Of a stretch of 64,000 nucleotides of DNA, positions 31,834 to 43,013 are shown in pieces. Position 1 is the stretch's first letter; each line of letters starts with the position of its first letter. Position numbers and translations under genes: made by a program. This DNA comes from Ectobius pallidus. Taxonomy: Eukaryota; Arthropoda; Insecta; Blattodea; Ectobiidae. The stretch covers positions 1,240,001 to 1,304,000 of the forward strand of contig CAXKWD010000007.1 in the NCBI GenBank assembly GCA_964059195.1, read 5' to 3'. Below the pieces are notes generated by a model. That model was not told where the DNA came from. It did no database searches and was given only the letters and a program-made list of their open reading frames with translations.

Positions 31834-31870
31834 TATATAACGGGTGTCCGCCACTGCCAATCCACTCTCA
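31834..31870 (+). promoter_or_regulatory. TATA box and probable initiator of secreted Cys-rich gene 2
   Basis: TATATAA at 31834-31840 is followed about 30-36 bp later by CCACTCTCACC, a pyrimidine-rich initiator candidate (A at 31864 or 31870). The ATG at 31880 leaves a predicted 5' UTR of only 10-16 bases, as at gene 1. The match between the two promoters in layout supports both gene calls. Confidence 0.5.
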
Positions 31871-31879
31871 CCAGGCGCG

Positions 31880-32212
31880 ATGTGGAAGGTCGTGGCACTG
31901 CTGCTTGCGCTGTATTTGGCTGCTAATGCGCAGGACTACGGGTGCTACAGATACGTCTGCACGCTGGGGTGTTCGGATCCGCAGAAGACGTGCGTATCGG
32001 GTGAGAAGCCGTGCTATCACGTGACGGACTGCGCCGGCACCGAGTGCTCCACGCAGTGTTTCAACATAACCAATTTGCTCATCGACCACACGATAGACGT
32101 GGAGATGAGCGACAACCCGTCGGACTCCGCCACGGACAGGAACGGCTTCACACTGAAGGACGCGCTCTTGAAGGGCGGCTACAGCGAGGCCGTTATAAGC
32201 CTAATGTCATAG
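31880..32212 (+). CDS. Small secreted cysteine-rich protein (paralogue 2)
   Basis: A 110-residue protein. The start chosen is the second in-frame Met (the frame opens at 31844) because it gives the signal peptide MWKVVALLLALYLAANAQ and lies just after the TATA/initiator pair. Mature start is Asp19-Tyr-Gly-Cys. Cysteines at 22, 27, 31, 38, 45, 51, 56 and 60. Six of them match paralogue 1 (C22, C27, C45, C51, C56 at identical residue numbers, C38 against C39). The two extra, C31 and C60, could form one added disulfide. Asn62-Ile-Thr is a glycosylation site at the same residue as in paralogue 1. The C-terminal half (about 65-110) is polar and differs completely from the acidic tail of paralogue 1. 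AATAGA at 32238-32243 is a possible weak polyadenylation signal. GC-rich, intronless as read. Function unknown. Confidence 0.75.
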   Translation: MWKVVALLLALYLAANAQDYGCYRYVCTLGCSDPQKTCVSGEKPCYHVTDCAGTECSTQCFNITNLLIDHTIDVEMSDNPSDSATDRNGFTLKDALLKGGYSEAVISLMS

Positions 32213-33460
32213 CTATGCATTCAACAAACGCCACGAAAATAGAATTTAGTCAAGTTATTAAGTTCTTTAAAATCACATAAGAATTTCTTTTGAACATCCA
32301 TGCCTATTTCACAAAATGCACTGCCAATTAATTTTGTTTGTATATGACTCTGACATGTGGATTATAGCTTTAGCACGGCCGTACAGGTTATAAAATAATT
32401 GCACAGCGAAACAGTTTTCAAGGTGTAGACAATCCATCAGGGAATACATTAATACTGGCACAAAAATAAGGAAGGCATGTTTGTAGTTGTGATCCACTTT
32501 ATTATTAATATTATTATTATTGTACAATAACAAGACATTACTCGATGGAGGGCGCAATTAAACCTTGCGTTCATGCTGGAGGTGAGATAATTATGTAAAC
32601 TAGCACAGAGTTGTTAACTCTTCATATTTTCATATTAAAAATCCATACAAAAAAATTAACACTCAATTAATTCCATTTTTGGGGTTTGATGGTTCAGGTA
32701 TTTTAACAGTAATTTCAGCTTCAAAGTTGACCATAATCATTTATTATTTTGTTTCGTTGATTTCATTGTTTATTGAATGAATGGAGATTTAGATGGACAC
32801 ATCAAAACTTAAAAAAAAACTGAAGGCATGCAGTGAACAAACCTTTCTATTTCTCACTCGTGCGTATTCGCTTTGAAAAGTGTAAAATGACAAAATAAAT
32901 AATAAAGTATGATTTGTATCAGTTTTCGTGCACATCATCTAATTAGCCTATATAAGTGTTTGGAATCTGCAATCAAGTTTTCGGAAATCATGTGGGGCCC
33001 AGTTTTGAATTCTGGCCCTTAAATGTAGCATTTCACGCAAATCACACCCATAATAGGCAGAGATTCACTGCAGGAAATCAAGTCAAATAAGTTGCGTTTT
33101 GAAAACTGACAGAACACTTTTGTATGTGTGTGTATCTTTAAAATTACATTTTAGGAACTGTTCAACATGAATAGAATTCCTACAGTGAATTTGTCTGCAA
33201 TGTATTCAAAGATGCGAGTTTCAAATGTCTAATGCTTAAGCTGATGTCCCACGATTGATTTCTTTGGTTAAAGTGGTTAAACGATAGATAGCTTTTCTGT
33301 ACATTTATTTCTGGCTGTGCACTCGAGAGTGCCTTTTGCTCCAATATACTGTCAGCTGTTGTCGTGAAAAGAAAATCGATAGGTACTACAATCGACATGT
33401 CGGTCGATAATAACACACTGCCGAATCTTTCTGATAGTTTGCAGAGCACCACAAAAATTC
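32213..33460. other. Anonymous DNA
   Basis: No recognised gene. Contains short ATT runs near 32500. Confidence 0.4.
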
Positions 33461-33765
33461 ATAAGAGTTCTTCACAGGCTAACAGCCGAGTCAAGGGTTT
33501 GATAAACTCCGAGCTTTCGGACTCCATATCTCTGAGTCCTTTTTCTGGGAAAGTGATGAGAAGGCGGAAGGGGCCTGTATATTTACGCCGGAGCAGTTAG
33601 TGGGATCCAGCCAATGGCAGCGTCAGTAAACTCTCTTGAAAAATTCGCCTAGCCCCTTCCGCCTTCTCATCACTTTCCCTGAAGAAGGACTCAGAGATAT
33701 GGAGTCCGAAAGCTCGGAGTTTATCAAACCCTTGACTCGGCTGTTAGCCTGTGAAGAACTCTTAT
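33461..33765. repeat. 114-bp inverted repeat with 77-bp spacer
   Basis: The left arm 33461-33574 (starting ATAAGAGTTCTTCACAGGCT) and right arm 33652-33765 are near-perfect reverse complements; differences are few (for example TTTTTCTGGG against CTTCAGGG). The right arm holds GAAGAAGGACTCAGAGATAT then GGAGTCCGAAAGCTCGG, phrasing that I remember near the ends of Penelope/DIRS-type retroelements. Open frames in either arm (33364-33600, 33636-33845) are side products. Could fold into a large hairpin. Confidence 0.8.
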
Positions 33766-33842
33766 GTATTATTCGCCGAGAAAAATTCAAATCTTATACC
33801 ACAAAAATTATTCCGGTTGTAATAACGGTTATGCGTCTGCCT

Positions 33843-33900
33843 TAGAGTCTATTAATCTTCTGAACTCTAATATTTCATTTGGTCTTCTTGGTTAATGTTC
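33843..33900 (+). repeat. Dispersed repeat shared with 23440-23500
   Basis: See 23440-23500: TTAATCTTCTGAACTCTAAT and CTTGGTTAATGTTC are in common. Confidence 0.6.
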
Positions 33901-34151
33901 CCATAATCGCAGCTGTCATGTTTCTACGTCGTTCGTTTTTGGAAGAAAGTAGTAACGTTTCTATTTGACGGTTTGTACAAATCTGGATCAAAGATTGGAT
34001 TGTGAGACATCTGCTAAACAAGCTCCTCTTCAATAACCAAAACAAAGCTAATTTGATCTCCATCTGTAGACTGTTTTTAATAACTAATCCATTCGCAATC
34101 ACATGATGTCATAATCTGTGAGTGCAACAATATTTATACTAAAAGCAAATA

Positions 34152-34861
34152 CAGTAGAACCCCGATAATTCGAGCTAATTGGGGCTGAGGCTACCTCGAA
34201 TTACAGAAAACTCGGATTATACGGAAATTTCACTAAATCAATGGGTAAATCGCAAATAAATGTTTAATGAGCACAATAATGGTTTAAATAATAAATAAAT
34301 AAACAATATAGTAGGCCTACATATCTGTGTTACGCCTGTATGTATATATTGTCAAACATTTCCAATTTGCTACATCGGCATCCTTTAAGGATTAAGTAAT
34401 TTGTCTGAACCTTAATGGAGTGCAACGGGTAAGCGATGCTACTAGGAAAACACTTTAATTATACCATTGTAGGGATTACTGTAACAATACAGTATTCTTT
34501 TCTGAAAGGATGATATGCACTGTACAATTGATTGACACGAGGTCCCGACAAAGAAGAATCGAACCTAACGGTTTCTGTCAATCTGTAATAGAAATGCGTT
34601 AGCAGTCTGAAGCCAAGGTTATTTCTGTGTATTATGAACAAAAACCCTAAGTGGGACGGTTTTACCTGCATTTTTGTACATGGAAAAATTGAAAGAAAGC
34701 TCAAAATGTAACACATTCGGAAGTGCGTAAAACTTACTTGCGGACACCGTATAAAAACGGGATTTTACTCTAGTTTTATGGACAATTTTAATTTTCTTAA
34801 GACCAGCTCGAATTACACGGAACCTCGAAATACCGGGGCTCGAATTACCGAGGCTCTACTG
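34152..34861. mobile_element. pogo/Tigger-type DNA transposon, non-autonomous (710 bp)
   Basis: Termini CAGTAGAACCCCGATAATTC (left) and, reversed, CAGTAGAGCCTCGGTAATTC (right), flanked by TA at 34150-34151 and 34862-34863. CAGTAGAACCCC is the well-known terminus of Tigger/pogo elements. Subterminal repeats of the theme CTCGAATTA-ACGGAA occur at both ends. No transposase; only short frames (34459-34716 minus) within. Confidence 0.85.
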
Positions 34862-34863
34862 TA

Positions 34864-37079
34864 TTGCCTTGGCTGAAAGCATAGACATAAGAAAACTGTG
34901 AAATGAGGTTAAATGAGGTCATATAATTTAGAAAGTGCTTTGCATCTTCTGTGGAGATAAATCAATAAAGATATACAAATGGAACATTTGACTGAAGTTT
35001 TTCAAACGAAATTTCAGTATTCTTTTCCCTTACTATGCGCGCTACGTTTACTATAATTATATGATACAAAACTTGTACAAATTTATTAGAATAGGACTTA
35101 GAATATTGGATAATTCTGCTTAAGTTCGCGACGTGAAGTCAGTAAGTTACATAACAATAGCATCAGAACCGCGTCCACCTGCTGAGTTGTGGCCACGATA
35201 TGAGGGCGCCACTGTTTTCTTGACAAGGCTAGGTATCCCAGGTGGGAATGTACAGTACCAACTTTTTAATGTTTTCTTGACTCCTGAGACCCCGCCCACA
35301 TGCACCGTAATTGTTTATAGGCTCGTTGTGCAACGATGCGACACTTGCCAGAAGAAAGAAAGAGAGCGCAGATTTCCTGCGAGAGGTTCAACATTCGAAA
35401 CCTCATAACTCGAGAACCACTTGGCTTCAGAAACATTTCTTCTTTCTCATGGTGCACTTGAAAATTTTGGTTTGTGTATAGTTTTTTTTGCCGCGCAATT
35501 GAAATTGCACAAATGCTTCTGTTAGCGCGGAGTTAACTGAATTGGCCAACGTTGCCTCCCTATTATTAGCGGGTCCAGTTAAAGCTCCACCCATTTTTCC
35601 TTCGTCCAGTGGCCAACTAGTACATGTTCACAAGAAACCAGGGACTTGAAATTGTTTCGCTAAGGAGTAGAACTACCTTGAGAGATCGTTTACACACCAT
35701 ATTTTTGTTCCACCAAACTAGAACCCGCTGCTCCAGAAGATTTGTAGCCTTTGTTTTAAAATTGTGTAAAGGGAAACTTACATATACAAGAAGAAAATTT
35801 ATTCAGAAACTTGATATCAAGTAGAAATAGGGGGTGCAGCAGTTCCACGGTGCCTTATTCCAATATCCATTAAAATCGTACTAAGGAACAAGCTTTCTTC
35901 CTATCTTAAGGTAGAGCATCATTAGCATCTCATAAACATGCATGCCAACTGGTGGGAAACATCAGGTGACAGGGTAAGATATAATTGTAAGTATTTAACA
36001 AAACAAAAACAATTGGATGCCTTATTGAGATGTTCGCATGAAAACTATGATAATCATTTACGCTTGTTTCATAAAATGATTCGCGTTTTAATAAATACCA
36101 TTGCAGGCTCGTAGCTAATATACTGTTGTGAATCTGGCGCAGAAACAAATGACTACTATACCAGCGAGCTGGGACGATCTTAAACATCATTACCTTTCCA
36201 AGCCTTCTTGCTTCATAATAAATAAATGATTTTGAAAGGCATGATGTCGGTTTATCACAACATTCTTCTAGCCATGATGGAGTTTTTTAATCTCATCTGT
36301 GTGAAATACATTTGCATGCAAAACGTCATTGGAAGAAAAAGTGACATAACTCTACACACGCAATCATATTCATATATACAGTAGATGACAATGTGAAGCT
36401 ACTGCACTTCATCGCAGATGTCCATGTGTTCAGACAATGGTGGACATATTCCAAACCTAAGCGATAGGCCTATCAGGAATTCACGAAACATTTCATTCAT
36501 GTCTCACCGAGACCCAAAACAACAATTTAAAAAATTTTGTAAGAGTTGCCCAATGTAAATTTTAACGCTTAGTATAATTTATTATACATTACAAGCACGT
36601 CATGTGTTTATACCACATATTATAATAATAATTATGTATGTTATGCAAATTTAAACAAAACCAATTCAACAGTTTCCGAGAAAATCGACGAAAATATACA
36701 TTTTCTTAATGTAAAGTGGTTGGTTTTATATGATTTTTCGTTTTACAGCTAAAGCCTAACATCTTTCACTCTCACACACACACACAGAAAAGGGACATAA
36801 GAACGTTTATGAATGTTGAAAACTGGCGGGCGATGTCAGTTTGAAAATAATTACACATGTTATGCACGATATTCGATTTTAGAACTTTAATAATTATCAT
36901 ATAGCAAGATGAACTTACATGGTGGTGTTTGTATTTATTTAGCTATTAATTTTTCAGAACATTCCATCAACAAGGTCAATGATCCATCTATGGAGCTTCG
37001 CGCAGAATTTGTTACTGTTAAACTTAATTTGTGTGAATATAATAATAGTATTTTGCTACCATATACCGTAGCATTTTAA
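34864..37079. other. Anonymous DNA
   Basis: The GC-richer stretch 35150-35450 is open on the plus strand (91 codons) but not recognised. An (AC)n run sits at about 36774-36786. No gene called. Confidence 0.4.
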
Positions 37080-40000
37080 CATTTTTATTGAAAGGTTAAC
37101 TCACGATCTTGATATCGCTCTCAATAATAAGAAAACAAAGACAATTTTGTGTGGAGATTTTAACATTGATGTATAAACGTCCAAACTTTTTGTGTTGATA
37201 TTTTATCTAATACTTTAACACAGTATGTCCTTTTAATTGTAAATTATATTCTAACTCGTTTTAATGCATGTTTGGACCACGTTTTTACAAATTGCCATAC
37301 TTCTGAATTTACAAAGGTGTACTCGATCCAGTTTTATATGAACATAAGGCAGTTTGGATCAATGCTCCTCTGACAAAGTTGAACACTGATTTCCTCTTTC
37401 ACAGTTCAAAAGAAATTAGACTAATATCTCAGAGCACAATAAACAAATTCTTAAGGTGTTTAACTGAAATTGTTTGGTATTCTGTTTTATTTTATGATTA
37501 TGTATTTTTAAATTTTATTTCAATGATTGACATCTGAATATATTACTGCAATCTGTGTTTTAAAGTTGTTAAGGTTCATCAGCAGTCAAGTAAGGAAATC
37601 CTCGACTCTTGGTTCACAACAGAGATCATGTGATTGTGCTACGTAAGACTTAATAAAATTTATAACACTGAACAGAGTAGATGTATATATTTGACTTCCA
37701 GAAAAGAATATAGGACTAGGCTAGACGAAGCCAGAATTTCTCACAATGAATTTCTAATAAATAATGCAAGAAACAAATGTAAAAAAAGCTTGGAATGTAA
37801 TCAACTAGAAAATAGCCCGTTAAAATTATGCATAAATACGAAACTACAGGTCTAGAATCCTAAAGGCACTGACAATACATTTACAAAAGTCAGCGCTGGC
37901 TACATCAATTTTTATTTAGAATATCTCATCATATAGGCCTACTATCGCTTTTTCCTTTAGAATATAATTTGTTCCTACCAGTAGGTAGATTTCAGAAATT
38001 AATTATATCGTAAGTTTTATGCAGTTCCAAAGCTACCTGTGAACAAGGATAATACGTATTGTTTCTCAACTGTTTATTGACAGGTGAATATGATGTGAAT
38101 TTTATTTGATAAATTCAGTGTAATTTTCAGAAATTATATAATTTTTCAAGGGAAGGAGTGGTTTGTTTGGATTTTTATTGTCCGCGATACTTCCGGGGTT
38201 AAACTATCAATATATTATAGCTGGTGCCCATGGCTACGCCCGCCATTATTAATTTACTACAGGATTTTTAAGAAATTTACACTAGCAGTTTATTAAAAAT
38301 GCTTGTGGTTGAGCTATGAAAATTGCAAGTAAAAATAAAATTAGAATATTTGTTCATTGTCTTCATTTCACTTAGGCTATATATAATAAAGAAACGATTT
38401 TGTGAACGTGTAGAATGCGAGAGACGAACATCGCCAAGTATACCCGATGTCTCACGAAGTGAGGGAGCAAGCACGCTATTTAGGGCCGTTGAAGTATAAG
38501 AGTAGATAAGGCGCCTGGAAGGTACAATGGTTTAAGTTGTCCAAAATTTAATATAACCGCTGAAGGATTTAATTGTTGCTTTGTCGAATCAATTAAAGAA
38601 ATTGGAAGTAACATTGTGAAATCAGTTGCGACTGCTCTTGATTTTTTAAGTTATTTGGCTCTTGTAGAAGGCAACTTTAGGTGGAAGAATGTAACACGGG
38701 TCAAGATTCCGAGTAAAATTATGAAAATGAGTAAGTCAGTCAGGTTATAATGGGTTTTACAATCGTCTACTAAAGTGCTTATTGAATCTCTTGGTATTTA
38801 TTATTATCAACCAAGGTTTAGACTACGGTAAATTTCTAGAGGCCTTGAAGATATCTTAAGTTATCCCTGTTAATAAAATGGGAGATAGACAAGTAGAATC
38901 TAATTACTGACCAGTGTCTTTAGTTCCTGTTTTCCTAAGTTAGTAGAAAGTATAATTTTGGAGCAACTGGTTTTGTATCTTGACAGTGGAATTTTAAATG
39001 ACGGCAATTTGGTTTTAGGTCGAGAAAATCCCCAACACTTGGAATTGAGTGTGTAGTAAATGAAGAATTACTGGCTTTCGAAAGGAAACAGAATGCGGAG
39101 CTTGTATCTGTGATCTAAGCAAAGCTTTCGACTACCTACCGCATGGCCTGCTGCTGATTAAGTTTGAGTTATATGGAGTTAAATAGTTATCCTTAATAGA
39201 TTTGTATCTTAGCAACAGAAAGCAGGTAGTTAAAATAAACAATGAATTTTCTCCTATTAGTGAAGTGCCAACTGTATACCCCAAGGATCCATTTTGGGTC
39301 CTGTTCTTTTCATTATGGCAGTCATTGATTTAATGCTTGCAATTTCAGGGGAAATAGCCTACCGTAATTTCTTATGCAAACGATACAACTTTTCTTAGAT
39401 CCTTCTCTGAAAATACTTCTGACTGGTCTAATACTCTAAATCAATTGTCAGATTGGTTCAGTGCTAATGCGAATAGTAGCCTACTGAATAAGGAAAAAAA
39501 CACAATTAACAATTATATTTACTCTAAGAAACAATATAAACTCAGATGAAGTCATTAAACTTCTTGGAATCTGGTTAGACAGTAAGCTTACCTGGAAGCA
39601 ACACACTGCAGCCATTTGAAAAAAAAAAACTGTCTGGAGTTTTGTTTCTTTTGAGAAAGCTAAAATATTACGTGTCTATTGGCACTTTATTAACTGTTTA
39701 TTACAACTTCGTCCATTGCCATTTGTACTATGGTGTACTGTTATAGGGTATTGGTGTAGGAGACAAAACAGTTTTTCTACTACAAGAAAAGCTGTCAGAA
39801 TAATGAAAAATTGTGATCCACGTCAACATTTTCAATGCATTTGAAATTTTAAAGGTGGCGTCTCTGTATGTTATAGCAAGTTTACTTTTTGTACATGTAC
39901 AGTCGGTCAAATAAAAAACGTTGGGACTCGTATGCTGTTAAAATTAAAGTTTTGACGCATTAGTTCACAAGTTTCCTATAAAAAACACAAAATACAGGTC

Positions 40001-40925
40001 ATTTTCGGAACATATGAGGCCATGCGGCAGGAGGGAAAATATGAACAAGGAGGGAAAAAATGAACATCGCGGAAATCGCAACACACGATATTCAACTTAA
40101 TGCATTGTCATAATTCATTTTGCTTTGTGTCATCGCCACATACAAATGCTAACGTGAGAGAAAGTGTGGTTAGGGCTGTAATTGACCTGCATTTTTCGGC
40201 CTCTGAAGCACCGAGAAGGTTCCATATATCTTAAAGACCAAATTTCTTAATGCGACCGGAAGTTTTATTAGGAATCGTGGATCTGGCCAGCCGCGTATTT
40301 CGATGCTAGATTGGTTGAACGTAAGTTATTGGTTTTGCACTACAAGTACCGGTATTATAAAATAAAATCTTTAAAAAATGCTCCTTGAATAATCATATTC
40401 CTTGCGAATCTATTAATTATTAATATTATAAAAATTTGCAACCAAGAATATGGCGGATTTGAGGCATATAGCCACAGCCTTCTATACATGTTTGTTTTGG
40501 AACAAAACTGACTAAATAATCAAGAAAATACATGGATAGACAAGAGGCGTGTGTGAACCTAACCTTAAGTCTTCCTGTACATGCGCATATGCTCGTTCGT
40601 GATACTTAATCAAATACCGCCCGACGTTTTTTATTTGACCGACTGTACATCATAGAGACGAGACTTTCTTTTATATACACTCCCACGATACAAGTGAAGA
40701 AATATTTTAGAGCCTCCAAAATTCCGATCGTAGAAATCTCTTGATTCCCACTTAGGCTATAGTTTGGTGTGAAACTGTATAATCAGCTACCTTTTGATGT
40801 AAGAGGAATTGACAATAATTTTGAATGATTTTGAATGTAGAGTTTAAAGTGTTACTAAGCAACTAAACTTTTATACTGTACAAGAATATTTGGAGAAAGG
40901 TTTTATTAAATGACTAGCCGACGAA
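37080..40925 (+). pseudogene. Near-full-length decayed LINE (endonuclease to reverse transcriptase)
   Basis: Recognisable pieces in order on the plus strand, in shifting frames: TKTILCGDFNIDV (endonuclease GDFN, about 37135-37175); FNACLDHVFTN (endonuclease C-terminal S-x-L-D-x-x-x-T-N type block, about 37260); KAPGRYNGL (about 38510); ESNY-PVSLVPVF (about 38900); CDLSKAFDYLPHGLL (motif A, about 39110); NRKQVVKINNEFSPISEV-PT-YPKD (motif B, GVPQG damaged, about 39215-39290); KLLGIWLDSKLTWKQH (about 39560); VYYNFVHCHLYYGVLL (about 39700); FEILKVASLYVIASLLFVH (about 39840). A 746-bp DNA element (39900-40645) splits it; reading resumes with HRDETFFYIHSHDT. Many stops and frameshifts. Confidence 0.8.
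39900..40645. mobile_element. Tc1/mariner-superfamily element inside a LINE
   Basis: Inverted termini CAGTCGGTCAAATAAAAAAC at 39900 and its reverse complement ending at 40645, flanked by TA on both sides (39898-39899, 40646-40647). The LINE frame closes cleanly when the element is removed. Internal sequence has a possible N-terminal transposase scrap (RESVVRAVIDLHFSASEA) but no full gene. Confidence 0.85.
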
Positions 40926-40956
40926 ACCTATTTCATTGTATGCTTGATGGTTAATT

Positions 40957-40959
40957 AAA

Positions 40960-41001
<42 letters not shown>
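40957..41001 (+). repeat. (ATT)n microsatellite, LINE tail region
   Basis: A run of about 14 ATT units directly after the end of the decayed LINE, possibly its original short-repeat tail. Confidence 0.85.
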
Positions 41002-41311
41002 CTTAAAAGATATGCCGTCGCGCGGGGCTTGGTTTTTGCTTGTACTTTGAAGCAAACTTTCAGAGGATTTTTTGTTTTCAAAATCTAGGTTCTTATGTAG
41101 AGGAAGAACGACTTACCACACTCGGATTATTCCTTCAGAAAATGCTAAATACCGACTTTTACCGCCCGAGGAGAATTTGGGATTATTAAGGAAAATCCTG
41201 ATTCTACGTATCACATAATGAGGATTAAAACATTTAAAGGGTGGTTTCTTTTAAAATTAGCTTTGCCTTAAGGTTGTCATGGTTCTATAGCCTAGGTTCT
41301 CCATATAAAAC

Positions 41312-41560
41312 CAAGCGAGGTGGCCGCGATGGTAACGTTTTGGACTCTCGTTCGGTAGGTCCCAGGTTAAAATCTCGTGGCCAGCCAATTTTAATGGGTT
41401 ATTTCATGGTTTCCTCAGTCGTAAAGGCACATGCCGAATTGGATATTTACTTACCATGATTCATCCCCGCTATTTCATCTTGTGTAATATTCATTAAAAT
41501 TAATATAATTTTAAATTTATTGACGCCATAAACCACACCAACAATAGGAAATTGTTGCAA
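41312..41560 (+). repeat. tRNA-derived SINE (copy 2)
   Basis: The head GAGGTGGCCGCGATGGTAAC (A-box-like) and, 45 bp on, CCCAGGTTAAAATCTCGTGG (B-box-like) form a tRNA-type internal promoter. The body, TTCATGGTTTCCTCAGTCG through AATTGGATATTTACTTACC and CGCTATTTCATCTTGTG, is shared with 3940-4115. The 72-codon frame at 41241-41459 is repeat-derived. Confidence 0.75.
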
Positions 41561-41785
41561 TGTTAAGTGCAACTGTGTAAACTGCATTCGAAGGTCTGAT
41601 GAAGACACCTCGTAAGTCGAAATGCATATTCCACAACAAATACAAGGGAGAACAAGGATTGTTGTACTTTACTTATTATAGCATTTTATGTATCTGACAC
41701 TAATTTTAGTTTTTAACTTTTTGACATTGTATGGTAATACATAATTGTATTTACTACTGACTATGTACTACACCTATGTATAATG

Positions 41786-42684
41786 AAATCAGGTGAACTG
41801 ATTTAACAAGGTGCCAGAATGCTGTCTTTCAGTCAGTGATAATTGTAATTGAAGACCGTTTTGACAAAACTCAACATGTGCGAAAACATAAATTGTTCAG
41901 GAGAAGGTTTCTTTAGCTTTTAGTAACATTTGGAAGATAGAAACCTTGCATATTGAGGCTTCAAAATGGATTGGTTATGTTGACTTTTGTTATATTCTTT
42001 TTTCACCATCTTAAAGATCTCATTTCAAAGCACCTAAAACCATTAAAAAACGAATTTGGCAAAAAATGGAGATGTTGAGTGTTGTGAAAACGGTCCTCAA
42101 TTATGATATGCAGAAAATAAATTATTTTTGTTAACGATTTCCGAGTTAAGCTGCAGATCGATTCATTAAACAGGGCTTGGGGAAGAAAAAAGGTCTAAAG
42201 TTTGATGATTAACCTTAATTCACACTCGTATACAATGATATAAGACATTCTTTAAATATGTCAACATTTCACAAAATGCACTCCGCTTAATGTATGTAGG
42301 CCTAATTATTTCATAGTTACATACCTTCTGTATATAGCAATATTCATGTTGTACTCATTTCAAGTTAAACGAACATCTGAGGGCATTGGGGTGAAGGCCC
42401 TCGATGATTGGCAAACGTGGCTTTGTAGCATAACCATGATTTCCCATTTAAAAAGCATGTGACATTTAATTAGTCGTTACTCCGGTACCGGTCAACCGAT
42501 TTGGTCCAATATCAATAGGCTTCTTCCCATGGATGATATAAATGTGTAAACCAAGTTTCATAAAACCCCGATGAAGCGTATCTGAATTATCGCGCGTAGG
42601 CCTACAGACACACGAACGGACAGACAGACGGACAGACATTTCCCCGTCCCCCATGCAATTTCACAAAGTACCATTCTGGCACTT
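41786..42684 (-). mobile_element. Helentron-like (HINE-type) element
   Basis: Minus orientation: 5' end AAGTGCCAGAATGGTACTTT at 42684, GTCTGTCCGTCTGTCTGTCC, one ~150-bp unit with GACCGGTACCGGAGTAA, an interior partly shared with the copies at 30452 and 55945, inner repeat CATTCTGGCACCTT and hairpin ATCAGTTCACCTGAT (41788-41802). About 340 bp of the interior (41860-42105) is not shared with the others. The frame at 42466-42654 is repeat-derived. Confidence 0.75.
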
Positions 42685-43013
42685 AATGACTTATAATGTA
42701 ATAGGTTTTATGTAAATTTTATGAATTAAGACAGTTTATGTACAAGGTTGTGCTCGAAAATAATAATGATACGATTCCTCGGCAATAAAGGTCATTAATA
42801 ATATTCCAAATTGATTTGTGTAAGAGTTGGGAAGACTTCAGGTCAAAAAGCAATCAATAAAAAGAATAAACACTGCAGCTTGCCACTATTGAGGGGGGTA
42901 AACCGGTGAAGAGCTGTCTGGGAACACCAGGGCCAAGATCAGAACTCAAATAAGGAGCGGTACAAGCGCAAGGGAGAGGGAAGATACAAAGGGTTCAGAA
43001 GGTATTAAGAAGA
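42685..43013. other. Anonymous DNA left of the 3.15-kb direct repeat
   Basis: Ends in purine-rich sequence (GGGAGAGGGAAGATAC) near 42970. No gene. Confidence 0.4.

Noticed and set aside
31785..32280. Other long frames over secreted gene 2 (31785-32024, 31868-32089 minus, 32011-32280)
   Set aside because: Shadows caused by the GC-rich codons of the real gene; none has a signal peptide or a homologue in the window.
38214..38474. Possible Helitron 3' end (reverse strand GGGCGTAGCCATGGGCACCAGCTA)
   Set aside because: The hairpin-like wording fits but the end is CTAT, not CTAG, and no 5' terminus was found.
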